Of a DNA stretch of 64,000 bases, positions 1 to 10,487 are shown piece after piece. Origin of the DNA: Girardinichthys multiradiatus. Taxonomy: Eukaryota; Chordata; Actinopteri; Cyprinodontiformes; Goodeidae. A program made the translations under genes and the position numbers. The notes below the pieces were generated by a model. It had not been told where the DNA came from and searched no databases. It worked only from the letters and a program-made list of their open reading frames with translations. The stretch is from assembly GCF_021462225.1 (NCBI RefSeq), contig NC_061800.1:5900501-5964500 (forward strand). Direction: 5' to 3'. How positions within the stretch are numbered: the first letter of the stretch is position 1; each line of letters starts with the position of its first letter.

Positions 1-400
1 TTCAGGTCTAGGTTAGTTCAATTAGTTAAATAGAACTTTGTTTGCTATTTAAAAATCATTTTCTACGCTCTTTTCAGCTCTCAAAATCCATAGTAAGTAT
101 GGGGGGTTGAGGCTTTTATTTTGAAAGTTTCAGTAGGCTTTATTTTAAAAGGCCAACATGGTCCTATTTCCAATACTGGGTGAGCTCCAAGAGTAGTGTG
201 AAGCCCACTCCTGCAATCATCTATTGTTTAAAGGCTTTTATTTTGTAGATCATGTTTTGTCTTATTTTGAAAATCAAGCATGGTTGTCCTTTCAGGTCTG
301 GGTTATTTCTATTAGTTATATAGAACATGCTTCCTATTCTAAAACCATTGTGTGTGTTATTATAAGCTTTAAATAATCATTAGTAAGGATGGAGGGTTGA
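1..400. repeat. Edge of a ~290-bp tandem repeat
   Basis: Bases 1-110 recur, diverged, at 291-400: both begin with TTCAGGTCTRGGTTA, continue into an ATTAGTTA..TAGAAC phrase and end near a GGGTTGA motif. A shorter internal echo (AGGCTTTTATTTTG at about 110 and 229) suggests an older ~120-bp substructure. The array probably continues left of the window. No coding content is seen. Confidence 0.6.
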
Positions 401-607
401 TTAAAAAAATTGCCCTTTAGGGTTAATCACAATTGTGTGGATGTTGGAACAGCAGTACATGCTGTTTAAGTTCCCCACACAACATGGCCGCCATGTAGTT
501 GCCTCCTATGAAGCTGGTCAAAGGGTTAGGTGTCAGGTCAGGTTTAAGCCATAGAAATGAATGAATATCAATGAAAGTCAATGCAAAGTCCTCAGAAAGA
601 TAGTAAT

Positions 608-732
608 CCATGCATGTGTGTGTGGGAGTGTGTCTGTGTGTGGGTGTGTGTGGGAGTGTGTGTCTGTGTGTGTGTGGGTGTGTGTCTGTGTGGGTGTGTG
701 TGGGTGTGTGTGTGGGTGTGTGTCTGAGTGTG
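608..732. repeat. GT-rich microsatellite
   Basis: An imperfect run of GTGTGTGTGGG / GTGTGTCTGT units. It opens long but meaningless reading frames on both strands (His/Thr/Pro-rich or Val/Cys-rich peptides). Confidence 0.9.
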
Positions 733-859
733 AGACACAGAGAGGCAGAAAGAAAGACAGAATCACATCCAGACATATACAGTAGGAGATACACAGAGCT
801 ATAAATAGAACAGTGAGGAATGAATCAGCCAATCAGCAAAGAGCGTCAGTGTAACTTGA

Positions 860-2060
860 CACCTGCTGTTTCTCACTCACGCAGCACCTCACTCTGTGTC
901 TCCCCTGGTCTAGGCTTTATAACATGGAGGCGCATGCTCCCGAACAACTGGCCATAACTCTGAAACCGTAGGGGCGATCGATGTCATTCTTGGACCGTTT
1001 TTATCAGAACGGACAGGGGATCGAGAATATTAACACACTTTTGTTGAAAATATAATAATAAAGACATAACGCTGGGTGAAAAGAGAGTGAAAATGGAGAA
1101 AAAGGCAAAAACACCTGAACATGCTCCCGAACAAAGTCTAATATCTCGGAATCCGTACATGGTATTTGAAATTTTTTTAAACTGTGGGCGACAGCTATCC
1201 CTCGTCCCCAATCATGGAGATTTTCATAGCTCTATGTCATTCACAGTATAAAATTTGATTATGGAAATAAATGGTGTCACTCATGGATTACAGGTCAAGC
1301 TCTCATTGAAAATACATGGGAGAAGGCCTACAGAAATCTACTGACTCTTGGCGATCGAGGGGTGTTTGACAGAAAACTATGAGACTTGAACAATTTTGAA
1401 GTTATTGTGTGAAAGCAGAGGCCCGGCACTACAATCTGACCGAAAATTGTGACTTTAGAGCAAAATCTGTGGCCGTGAGTGCCTGTTAAATATCATTTTT
1501 CCTGAAAAAATCCCCTCTTTCTACACTCTAGTAACTGCCATCTCCACTGTTAAAGTGTGATTTTCTTTCAAACTTTGTGTTGCTTGGAGTCTAATTTTAG
1601 AGAAACCGTAGCAGTTATCGACAAACCGTTTTCACTTCTGAAAAGCCGGCGGATTTTTCTACAAACTGAAAGTCAAACTGTGTTTCTAGGTGAAAGTATG
1701 GCGATACAGTAGAGCCTCAAAAACTGAATTTTGAGGATTCCTTCGCCCCTGACTCCATTCATTTCTATGGGATTTTTGGGCCCGGTTTTTCGTTAATTAC
1801 GTCGCCATGGTAACTCGAAACGCCAATAAAAGTAATAGCACACCTCACGGGACCGAGCCGGTCGTTTTGATGTATATATTGTGGGGGTGCACGCTGCGGT
1901 TCGGGCCGCATTAATTTTGACGGAAGAAAAATAAATAAAGAGTCCAGTTTAGAGGTGAATAGTAATAGGTGCCTGCCATGCATTGCATGGAGGCAATGCA
2001 ATGCACTGCCTCCATGCAATGCATGGCAGGCCCCAACAAGTTTTAGGTCTCGATATCTTA
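860..2060. repeat. Unclassified interspersed sequence
   Basis: About 1.2 kb with no credible ORF and a composition unlike the surrounding intron. The phrase CATGCTCCCGAACAA occurs twice about 190 bp apart (near 927 and 1119), each time followed by a related 'TCGGAATCCGT / CTGAAACCGT' segment, so the block has internal repeat structure. It ends in a perfect palindrome (see separate entry). I cannot assign a family. It lies upstream of the first visible armc8 exon and so is probably intronic. Confidence 0.4.
1972..2030. repeat. Perfect inverted repeat, 24-bp arms
   Basis: Left arm 1972-1995 and right arm 2007-2030 are exact reverse complements, separated by an 11-nt spacer (ATGCAATGCAC). The arms themselves contain shorter GCATTGCATG-type palindromes. 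The structure could extrude as a cruciform or fold as a stable RNA hairpin. No TA or CTRR transposon end is seen at its border. Confidence 0.9.
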
Positions 2061-2219
2061 AGATAATGACATTAATAAGCTCTTATTATGACAAAGTGTT
2101 GGAAGTGTTGAAAATAAAAAAATTATGTGTAGGAACCCTGTCAATATAATAATGCATCAAATCAAGATTAAAGACATTAAGGTTAGTTCATGTGTGTGTT
2201 CCAACCCACCACACTACAG

Positions 2220-2301
2220 ATGTCTTCATAGTCTTTCCCGGTCAGTACAGCAGTTGAGGACCAGCTTCCACGATCACGCTGTGTGGAAACCCCTCATGAA
2301 G
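2220..2301 (+). CDS. armc8: armc8 exon (visible exon 1)
   Basis: Acceptor CACTACAG at 2212-2219, donor GTTGGT at 2302. Encodes (phase +1) [20 protein letters not shown] followed by VWKPLMK. The first base completes a codon begun in an exon outside the window. Confidence 0.9.
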
Positions 2302-3266
2302 GTTGGTATCTCTGCCCATCTTTCTAGCTGAAGTAATAACACCTGAGCCCGTGTCACTAATCAGATTGTAGCTCTCAGGCTGCATGTGTTCAAAATGAAT
2401 ACAGAATAATGTCCTTCTGTTGTGTGTAGCTGCTGCAGAACGCCCCTGATGAAGTCCTGGTGATGGCCTCCTCTACGCTATGCAATCTACTGCTGGAGTT
2501 TTCACCCAGCAAAGAGGTACAGTGATGGTGGCACTAACTGCTCATGTCATTTGATATTGAAGGCTCCATTAGATAGGTGATGATGCTTCAGAGCTGCTGC
2601 TTTTAGTGGATTGTCCAAAGCTGTGCTGTTATTCAATTCAACAGTTTTTGAAAACAAAGTAAATTTTAAATGTAATGGACAATAGATCAGGTTAAAGTTG
2701 ATCTTTAAATGAACTTATTTCTAACAGCCCATCCTGGAGTCTGGGGTGATTGAGTTACTATGCAGTCTGACTCAGAGTGACAGCCCTGCTCTGAGGGTAA
2801 ATGGCATCTGGGCCCTGATGGTAAGGAGCCAACTTTTATACCATCATAGAATTTATTTCATTTTTAAAAACTGTGAATATTTAAATGTTTTTATGTTCCT
2901 TATTCCCACATGCGGGAAACCCCCATGTCATGTTAAAGAGATTTATTTATCTAAAGAGTTCAGAGCCATAATGCGGGAAAAAATAAAAGCTTTTGTATTT
3001 TAAGAATATGGCGTTCCAGGCCGATCAGAAGGTGAAGGTGGAGATAGTCCGCAGTCTGGGCACAGAGCAGCTCTTCCGTCTACTCTCCGACCCTGACACC
3101 AATGTGCTGATGAAGACTCTCGGTTTGCTGCGAAATCTGCTGTCAACTCGCCCGGTGAGAACTGCTCGCACGCACATTTAATATTCTGTTTGTGTTTTCA
3201 AAAATAGAATAAAAGTTTGAATGAACCAAAAGTTGTGTTTAATGGAGTCTTCCTTCAGTGGATATT

Positions 3267-3339
<73 letters not shown>

Positions 3340-4767
3340 TTATATATACATTTATAAAAGTCAGACCCCTTAAATAACACTGAGATGGCCCTTATTTATC
3401 GAGTCATAAGCTGCATGGCAGATACCAACTTCAGCACCATCAGCCCTGCATGGTGCGCTCCATCTTCTGCAGTACTTGCACTGTCCATTCCTCCATGACC
3501 AGACATGCAAAGTGGGCAATAGTGCAAAACTGGTTAACGCTACAAATGACAGATAATGGAACTGAAATCCATACACACCAATTAGAAGTAAGTCTGCTTA
3601 GACTGTCTCTTGATATGTGGATTTCAAGCAGTGGAGGGTCCTGTTAATGCTGCCCACAGAGTCTCATGGGGTTTTAAGGCATGTTGGAGAAGACCCATAA
3701 TGAGCTAAATGTGAATAATTTTCCCTATGCATCTTAAACACTGACTTCTCCCTGCTTTCTTCTTATGTTGTCAGCACATTGACCAGATCATGAGTTCTCA
3801 TGGGAAGCAGATCATGCAGGCAGTGACCCTGATCCTGGAAGCTGAGCACAGCATAGAGGTCAAAGAGCAGGTGAGCGTGTCCAAATGATTTTTATCCTGC
3901 ACTTCATCCTGCTGCTGTGCTACAAAGGGGATGTCGTATCCTGCAGATGGGATTTCAACATTTTGTCTGAGCTATATTCATAATTGTGCTTATATCGGCA
4001 GCTGTGGTCAGCATCTGCAAAGCTGCAAACACATCAGATGATCACATCGTGGTCAAATGAAAGCGCTGACACAGCATTTTTCTTTTTCATTTAGACTCTG
4101 TGCATCCTTGCCAACATCGCCGACGGAAACACAGCCAAGGAACTTATCATGACAAATGATGACATGCTCCAGAAAATTAAATACTACATGGTACTGTGCA
4201 TCTGTGGTCTGCTGCTGCTGCTTCTTGCTGCTGATCAAACCCAATATTGAATGTTTCAACACAGTCTTGGAATACGATTTTCAGCCTCATTAAGAAAATG
4301 CATTTACTTAGATACATAGTGTTCATTTCATTATGATTAACTAGATTTCAATGACCTATGCATATGAATGCATGATATTTCAGATTCAGTTCAGTATCAG
4401 CATTCAGTTCAGCTTCTATTAAAGAACAGCTTCTATTATTGGATTTTATTATTAGGACTGAAAAAAATGTTGAGAATAAAACTGTAGTTTCAGGATTTCA
4501 GGAAAAAGTTGGGATTTAAATCAAAATTGCTGTTTCGGAAGGCAATTAAGGAATTGATAAAATAGTGCCTCAGAGTTACTGAGACCAAAGAATGTGTGTC
4601 TTTGTTGAGTTCCTTTACATTCTCTGTTCCCATAGGGACACTCGAATGTGAAGCTGCAGCTCGCCGCCACCTTCTGTGTCTCAAACCTGATCTGGAATGA
4701 GGAGGACGGTAAGAACTGCTCCAAGCTGTGTGCCACACACATGGCGAACCGAAGTGTTCATTTTCTT

Positions 4768-4819
<52 letters not shown>

Positions 4820-5500
4820 ATTCGCCATACCATTCATTAACACTGTGGTCACAATGTGATCTCCAGATAAGCTGCCAAAGCACTCAGACGTCATATATAC
4901 CGCAAATGTGCACCACTACCACAGTGTCAATGTAGCTGCGACAAATATCAAAGCAATTACCCAATAACATCATTTATCCTCATGTTACAATATGCAGACG
5001 CTTCCCTTACCTCAGGATGCTGGATGCTTGAACCTAAAGGTGATACTGATGGCATAATTAATTGTCTGATAATTCCATTGGTAAATATTTGATCACTTGA
5101 AGGCACTAAAAGCTTTCTTTGTCCCTGGTACCAATCTGAGTCATTTAAGAATAGGCATTTATCAAAATCAAGTCCCTGTGTAAGCCTTCTTTAAGGTGGC
5201 AGAATCCGTGCCCTGTGCCTGCTAAAAACATGGAGGCTTTGACGCTTTAGTTGAAGTTTTACAGTTTTCTGTTCCATTGTGTGTTAGGTTCTCAGGATCG
5301 CCAAGACAAACTAAGGGAGGTTGGCTTTGTGGATGTCCTGCACAAATTGACACAGTCAACTGATCCAAACCTCAGCGACAGGTGGGCCAGAGCCACAAAC
5401 AGAAAATTCCACTTGTACTGAATTACCAAAGACTGTGGTGTGATGGTGTGTTTGTGTCTGTATCAGGGCGAAGACAGCGTTGCAGCAGTACCTAGCATGA
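2220..5500 (+). CDS. armc8: ARMC8, C-terminal exons (CTLH E3 ligase subunit)
   Basis: Nine exons (2220-2301, 2430-2516, 2728-2820, 3005-3154, 3775-3870, 4095-4190, 4636-4708, 5288-5381, 5467-5500) splice in phase into about 254 residues ending ...QQYLA-stop. The product is a run of armadillo-type helices with hallmark strings such as [40 protein letters not shown] and [13 protein letters not shown], matching my recollection of vertebrate ARMC8. In the cell ARMC8 (yeast Gid5 homologue) is a scaffold of the CTLH/GID ubiquitin ligase and is also reported to bind alpha-catenin and HRS; this is family knowledge. Every intron has AG/GT borders. The N-terminal exons lie left of the window, so the first visible exon starts mid-protein. 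The gene converges on kcnh8 about 9.5 kb downstream. The reading frame is undisrupted, so I infer a functional gene. Confidence 0.93.
2430..2516 (+). CDS. armc8: armc8 exon (visible exon 2)
   Basis: Acceptor TGTGTGTAG, donor GTACAG. It is 87 bp, 29 complete codons, beginning [10 protein letters not shown] and ending EFSPSKE. Confidence 0.92.
2728..2820 (+). CDS. armc8: armc8 exon (visible exon 3)
   Basis: Acceptor TTCTAACAG, donor GTAAGG. It is 93 bp, 31 codons, [12 protein letters not shown]... to VNGIWALM, an armadillo helix pair. Confidence 0.92.
3005..3154 (+). CDS. armc8: armc8 exon (visible exon 4)
   Basis: Acceptor GTATTTTAAG, donor GTGAGA. It is 150 bp, 50 codons, from [12 protein letters not shown] to [10 protein letters not shown]. 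Confidence 0.92.
3268..3350. repeat. AT dinucleotide microsatellite
   Basis: A long alternating AT tract in an armc8 intron. Similar AT tracts occur at 4771-4816 and 6046-6082. Confidence 0.95.
3775..3870 (+). CDS. armc8: armc8 exon (visible exon 5)
   Basis: Acceptor TTGTCAG, donor GTGAGC. It is 96 bp, 32 codons, [12 protein letters not shown]... to SIEVKEQ. The preceding intron holds a long AT microsatellite at about 3268-3350. Confidence 0.92.
4095..4190 (+). CDS. armc8: armc8 exon (visible exon 6)
   Basis: Acceptor TTTTTCATTTAG, donor GTACTG. It is 96 bp, 32 codons, [12 protein letters not shown]... to LQKIKYYM. Confidence 0.92.
4636..4708 (+). CDS. armc8: armc8 exon (visible exon 7)
   Basis: Acceptor TTCCCATAG, donor GTAAGA. 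It is 73 bp, 24 codons plus one base; [14 protein letters not shown]... to WNEED. The split glycine codon is completed in the next exon. Confidence 0.92.
4771..4816. repeat. AT dinucleotide microsatellite
   Basis: An uninterrupted AT repeat just 3' of armc8 visible exon 7. The rest of this intron (4817-5287) shows no features. Confidence 0.95.
5288..5381 (+). CDS. armc8: armc8 exon (visible exon 8)
   Basis: Acceptor GTGTGTTAG, donor GTGGGC. It is 94 bp, reading (G)[13 protein letters not shown]... to DPNLSD, with a split arginine codon at the end. Confidence 0.92.
5467..5500 (+). CDS. armc8: armc8 terminal coding exon
   Basis: Acceptor CTGTATCAG. The exon completes the split Arg codon and reads [10 protein letters not shown] then TGA at 5498-5500. 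Confidence 0.92.
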
Positions 5501-6830
5501 CTACAGTGGGCAGCGATCCTCTACTGCCAGCCTAACTAGCAATCGTCTGGAGGACGCCTGCCGGTCACTGTTTGGGTTTATTTTCGGTTTAATATCGAGA
5601 CTTGCACAAAGACTCCTTTTTTTTTTTTTCTTGGACCTGTGGCCCACGTTTTTTCTGCCTCCTAGCCTCAGAGGTTCTACTCAGCCCTAACTCGTCCTGG
5701 AGGAAGGCTCTGAGAGTGTGGTTGTTGGAAAAGTTAGGGAAGTTTTTTTTTGTTTTTATTTTTTCTTCTTTTTTGCTTGAGGTGAACCCTCTGGAGTTTG
5801 GTGACGTCAGATTCCCAAAGTGCAGCCGCCTGAGAACTGAGTCACACAGGCGGTGTTTTTGGACTCCTGATGATGGAGATTCTAGTGTCAGAGACGCTCA
5901 GTGCTGTTGGACAGGAGAACTTCCTGGTTTTCTTTTGGCATTTTGAATTAATATTAATGTCTACCGAAGGCATCACTAGCCAGGATATATTTGGAAGAAA
6001 TGCCTATTTTGAAACTTTGGGTTTTTATTTTTTGTGGACATATACCTCATAAATATATATAAATATATATATATATATATTAATGTAAACATAAATATAT
6101 ATTTTTGGAGTTTTATTTTGTCCCTTCTCTTCCCATTGACTTCCTCTGCACCATGATTCTCAGCACAGTTGAAACATGATTAAACCCTGAATTTTGTCTG
6201 CAGGGGTGAGAAATGAAAACAAATGTAATGACCCAGATTTCTAGGTTTGTTTTGTGACCATGAAGCACTTGAAGCCTGTCATCTCTGCCCAGTGTCCTTA
6301 CAATCCCCATGGAAAATGTAATTCCAGAGCTGGTAGAGCTTAATATGATCTACTCCGTTATTATTGAACAAGATTAGGACTTACCATTGCTATCTCTGTA
6401 GCACACCCACCCCCACCCCCCACCATCCACAGCAGCAGAATTAAACACTTCTCTGAACGTAACCCTCAGGTGTGGGATTTCTACTCCATTCAGGATGGCT
6501 CTAGTGTTGCTCTTATGACAGTTCATTACTGAAGCTCTGATGGAACAATGTTACAGATGAAAATATATGCAGATCTGCTGAAGGATTCCTTTGTGTTGTG
6601 TGTTATTTCTTCTGAAAGGAGACTGCAGAGAGTTTGTTTCAGCCCCAAATAAGAAGAGGTCGGGGGTTGCTAGTTAATGAATTCATTCCTGATACAATTC
6701 CGCACCATTCCAGAACCTGACTTTTGATTTGGTACTGAGAACTGTGCAGTTGCTCCTTTTTGTCTTTTTACTGTTTATTCTTTTGCTAAAAAATAAAACT
6801 GTAATAAATTTAACCATATCCAAGTGTTGA
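5501..6830 (+). other. armc8: armc8 3' UTR with polyadenylation signals
   Basis: The sequence follows the armc8 stop without a splice signal I can identify and ends shortly after two canonical AATAAA hexamers at 6792-6797 and 6803-6808. It contains T-rich tracts and an AT repeat at about 6046-6082. The 3' end is inferred from the signals only. Confidence 0.65.
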
Positions 6831-7403
6831 CTTCGTGGCAGTCAACATCACGTCTGAGCAAGGTTAAAGAAAGACTTTTTTATTATTAACAATGTGGTAT
6901 TTGTGACTCTAACGCCGTATTGTTGACAATAACATAGATGTTTTCCCAAAAAGCCTCTTTTCTAATGTTCTTAGAATGTGTTGCTGGTTGAAGTAAGGGA
7001 AAACCTTACAGTATCCGGTGAAATGAGGGTGCTAAACTAAATGTTAAATATTTCTGGTTCGTCTGTGGTAAAATAAACGTTAGTAATTGTTATTGTTGGA
7101 ATCACTACATGCTCATTAGGTTGGACTCAATGTTGTTTACACATCGTCTGACTTGCTTTTCTGGCTAAAATTGTGTCAAAGCTTCCATTATCACATGCAG
7201 CTCCTTGGTACCTTTTCCAGAAACGTGAGGACTGGCCAGCTTCTCTGGAAATGGCTTCTGACTGTTACTGATTCCGAACAGCAGTGATGTCCTGGTTTAG
7301 TGTTTGTTACTGAACCGATGCATGATCTCTGCAGAAAATGGAATTAATACACTAACTGTCAAAAACTGGTTTGCACCAAGAAAGAAGGGTCCGGTTTGGC
7401 CAT
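6831..7403. other. Intergenic, nothing recognised
   Basis: AT-rich sequence between the armc8 poly(A) signals and the first Tc1 remnant. I see no gene or clear repeat. Confidence 0.5.
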
Positions 7404-8645
7404 TCATTGCCTGTCAAAGGTATTCACTTTGTCACATTACAACTATAAAACTTCAATGTATTTTTTTTTTATTGGGATTTCATGTAATAGTCCAAAACAA
7501 GGAAGCACATAATTATAAAGAGGAAGGAAAATGATACATAGCTTCCATTTCTTTATAGCTAAATTAATTCTGCCTCTTTTAAGCAAATAAAGTAAAATAA
7601 CATTTAGTGCAACTATATTTCCTTCAGATGTCACATTAACAAACAGAGACCATTTTGTTTGGAATTGAAACTGTTCTGTGAGGATCTGAGGTTAGAGAAC
7701 TTTAGAAAACAAAACCCACCATGAACACCAAGGAACATGGAAACAGCTCAGGGATCAAGTTGTGGTGAAGAGTATGGCAAAACCTGCCGAAGCATGGTGA
7801 TGATCACCTCATCTGATAGGCTGAGCAAGGAGAGAGAAGCAGCCAAGAGACCCATTGTAACTCTGGAAGAGTTGGAGACACCCAAAGCTCAGGTGGGAAA
7901 AATCTGTTGTCAGGACAACTGCTGGTGATGCACTTGACAAATCTATTTTTTGGGGTGTTTTTATGGAAAGAAGAAAGCCTTAAATCATGTAGTTTGCAAT
8001 AAGCCAAGTCGAGGACACAGCAATCACTGATCATATGGAACCAAAATTAGATTTTCTTTTATCACAGAATGCTATGTGTGGTGGAAAACAGTGAACATGA
8101 TCTTGAACACCCCAACCCAACTGGGAAACGTGGTGACAAAATACCGCTGTGAGAATATTTTTCCTTAGCATGGACAGAAAAATGGGTGGGAAGATGGAGC
8201 TAAATGCAGACAAATCCTGGAAAAAAAAAACAATAACGGACTGCGAAACACTTGAGCCTGAGGCGGTGGTTCACCTTCCAGCAGGACTACTGGTCAACTA
8301 AACATACATCGAGAGCAACAATAGATCAGTGTATTCATGTGTTAAAATTACCAAAAGAAACTGGGACAATATCTGATCTCCATCCAATCTGATCGAGCTT
8401 CACATATCTTGCCAAAGAGGGTGGGCAAAAATTGCTGTCTCTATACTTTCAATGCTCGTTGAGATATACCCCGAAAGACTTGAAGCTGTAACAGCAGCAG
8501 CAAGTGGTCCAACAAAGTATTAACCCAGGAGGCTGAATAAAAACAATTTTGTGAAATATTCTGAAAACCATGTATCATCAGTGGATGTAATGTAACATGT
8601 GAAAGGGTTTAAGGGGTATTCATGCTCTTGCAAGGCACTTTAATG
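7404..8645 (+). mobile_element. Degraded Tc1-like DNA transposon
   Basis: The left end carries the fish Tc1 terminal phrase 'GTATTCACTTTGTCACATTACAAC' in diverged form, and the right end reads GGGGTATTCATGCTCTTGCAAGGCACTT, its inverted counterpart. Between them are scraps of the transposase on the + strand (for example around 7735-7930 and 8240-8470), with frameshifts and stops. Related remnants lie at 26160 and 41110 on the other strand. It is an old, inactive copy. Confidence 0.75.
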
Positions 8646-8875
8646 CCTGCAGAGCATGTGCAGCAAATCATTTGGTTTGCCATCATTGGTTTGTAAGCTG
8701 CTGTAATGTCTGTGATGGGATGGTGACCATGAGTGATGTAATGAGTGGGTTAAGGGTGTTACAGGCAGTTGCTGAAGTTACTCTGAAAATGTTCTTTACA
8801 GACTTATTTATTCTGTTACTGTTGGTGGAGTTTTTGCCAACCATGGTATTCAACATCATGGTCCTGTGACATCTA

Positions 8876-10485
8876 CAGGTCCTTCTCAAAATATTAGCAT
8901 ATTGTGATAAAGCTAATTATTTTCCATAATGTAATGATGTAAACTTTACATTCATATATTTTAGATTCATTGCACACTAACTGAAATATTTCAGGTGTTT
9001 TATTGTCTTAATACGGATGATTTTGGCATACAGCTCATGAAAACCCAAAATTCCTATCTCACAAAATTAGCATATTTCATCCGACCAATAAAAGAAAAGT
9101 GTTTTTAATACAAAAAACATCAACCTTCAAATAATCATGTACAGTTATGCACTCGATACTTGGTCGGGAATCCTTTTGCAGAAATGACTGCTTCAATGCG
9201 GCGTGGCATGGAGGCAATCAGCCTGTGGCACTGCTGAGGTCTTATGGAGGCCCAGGATGCTTCGATAGCTGCCTTTAGCTCATCCAGAGTGTTGGGTCTT
9301 GAGTCTCTCAACGTTCTCTTCACAATATCCCACAGATTCTCTATGGGGTTCAGATCAGGAGAGTTGGCAGGCCAATTGAGCACAGTGATACCATGGTCAG
9401 TAAACCATTTACCAGTGGTTTTGGCACTGTGAGCAGGTGCCAGGTCGTGCTGAAAAATGAAATCTTCATCTCCATAAAGCTTTTCAGCAGATGGAAGCAT
9501 GAAGTGCTCCAAAATCTCCTGATAGCTAGCTGCATTGACCCTGCCCTTGATAAAACACAGTGGACCAACACCAGCAGCTGACACGGCACCCCAGACCATC
9601 ACTGACTGTGGGTACTTGACACTGGACTTCTGGCATTTTGGCATTTCCTTCTCCCCAGTCTTCCTCCAGACTCTGGCACCTTGATTTCCGAATGACATGC
9701 AGAATTAGCTTTCATCCGAAAAAAGTACTTTGGACCACTGAGCAACAGTCCAGTGATGCTTCTCTGTAGCCCAGGTCAGGCGCTTCTGCCGCTGTTTCTG
9801 GTTCAAAAGTGGCTTGACCTGGGGAATGCGGCACCTGTAGCCCATTTCCTGCACACGCCTGTACACGGTGGCTCTGGATGTTTCTAGTCCAGACTCAGTC
9901 CACTGCTTCCGCAGGTCCCCCAAGGTCTGGAATCGACCCTTCTCCACAATCTTCCTCAGGGTCCGGTCACCTCTTCTCGTTGTGCAGCGTTTTCTGCCAC
10001 ACTTTTTCCTTCCCACAGACTTCCCACTGAGGTGCCTTGATACAGCACTCTGGGAACAGCCTATTTGTTCAGAAATTTCTTTCTGTGTCTTACCCTCTTG
10101 CTTGAGGGTGTCAATAGTGGCCTTCTGGACAGCAGTCAGGTCGGCAGTCTTACCCATGATTGGGGTTTTGAGTGATGAACCAGGCTGGGAGTTTTAAAGG
10201 CCTCAGGAATCTTTTGCAGGTGTTTAGAGTTAACTCGTTGATTCAGATGATTAGGTTCATAGCTCGTTTAGAGACCCTTTTAATGATATGCTAATTTTGT
10301 GAGATAGGAATTTTGGGTTTTCATGAGCTGTATGCCAAAATCATCCATATTAAGACAATAAAAGACCTGAAATATTTCAGTTAGTGTGCAATGAATCTAA
10401 AATATATGAATATTAAATTTTCATCATTACATTATGGGAAATAATGAACTTTATCACAATATGCTAATATTTTGAGAAGGACCTG
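8876..10485 (-). mobile_element. Near-intact Tc1-like transposon
   Basis: The 1610-bp element is flanked by TA on both sides (8874-8875 and 10486-10487). Its terminal inverted repeats are about 205 bp long, both start CAGGTCCTTCTCAAAATATT, and differ at only a handful of positions, which points to a fairly recent insertion. One transposase gene fills the interior on the - strand. It sits in the interval between armc8 and kcnh8. Confidence 0.95.
9135..10157 (-). pseudogene. Tc1-like transposase, one premature stop
   Basis: The gene encodes a cut-and-paste transposase that would bind the terminal repeats and move the element into TA sites. Reading starts at ATG 10157 (MGKTADLTAVQ) and runs about 340 codons to the stop at 9135, the usual Tc1 length. 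The N-terminal ~110 residues form the paired-like helix-turn-helix DNA-binding region (KEISEQIGCSQSAVSRHL and a basic GRKKCGRKRC stretch). The DD34E catalytic core is complete: D in VLFSDES, D in FQHDLAPAH, E in [11 protein letters not shown] single in-frame TAA at 9705-9707, directly after SDES, interrupts it; frame is conserved across the stop and I see no frameshift. A lysine codon at this place is usual in relatives, so one A-to-T change would explain it. As read, the product would be two fragments, hence the pseudogene call. Confidence 0.93.
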
Positions 10486-10487
10486 TA

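Noticed and set aside
423..832. Overlapping reading frames rich in His/Thr/Pro or Val/Cys
   Set aside because: They are translations of the GT microsatellite and have no domain.
1972..2060. Helitron 3' end hairpin
   Set aside because: The hairpin is not followed by CTRR at the expected distance and no TC 5' end is evident.
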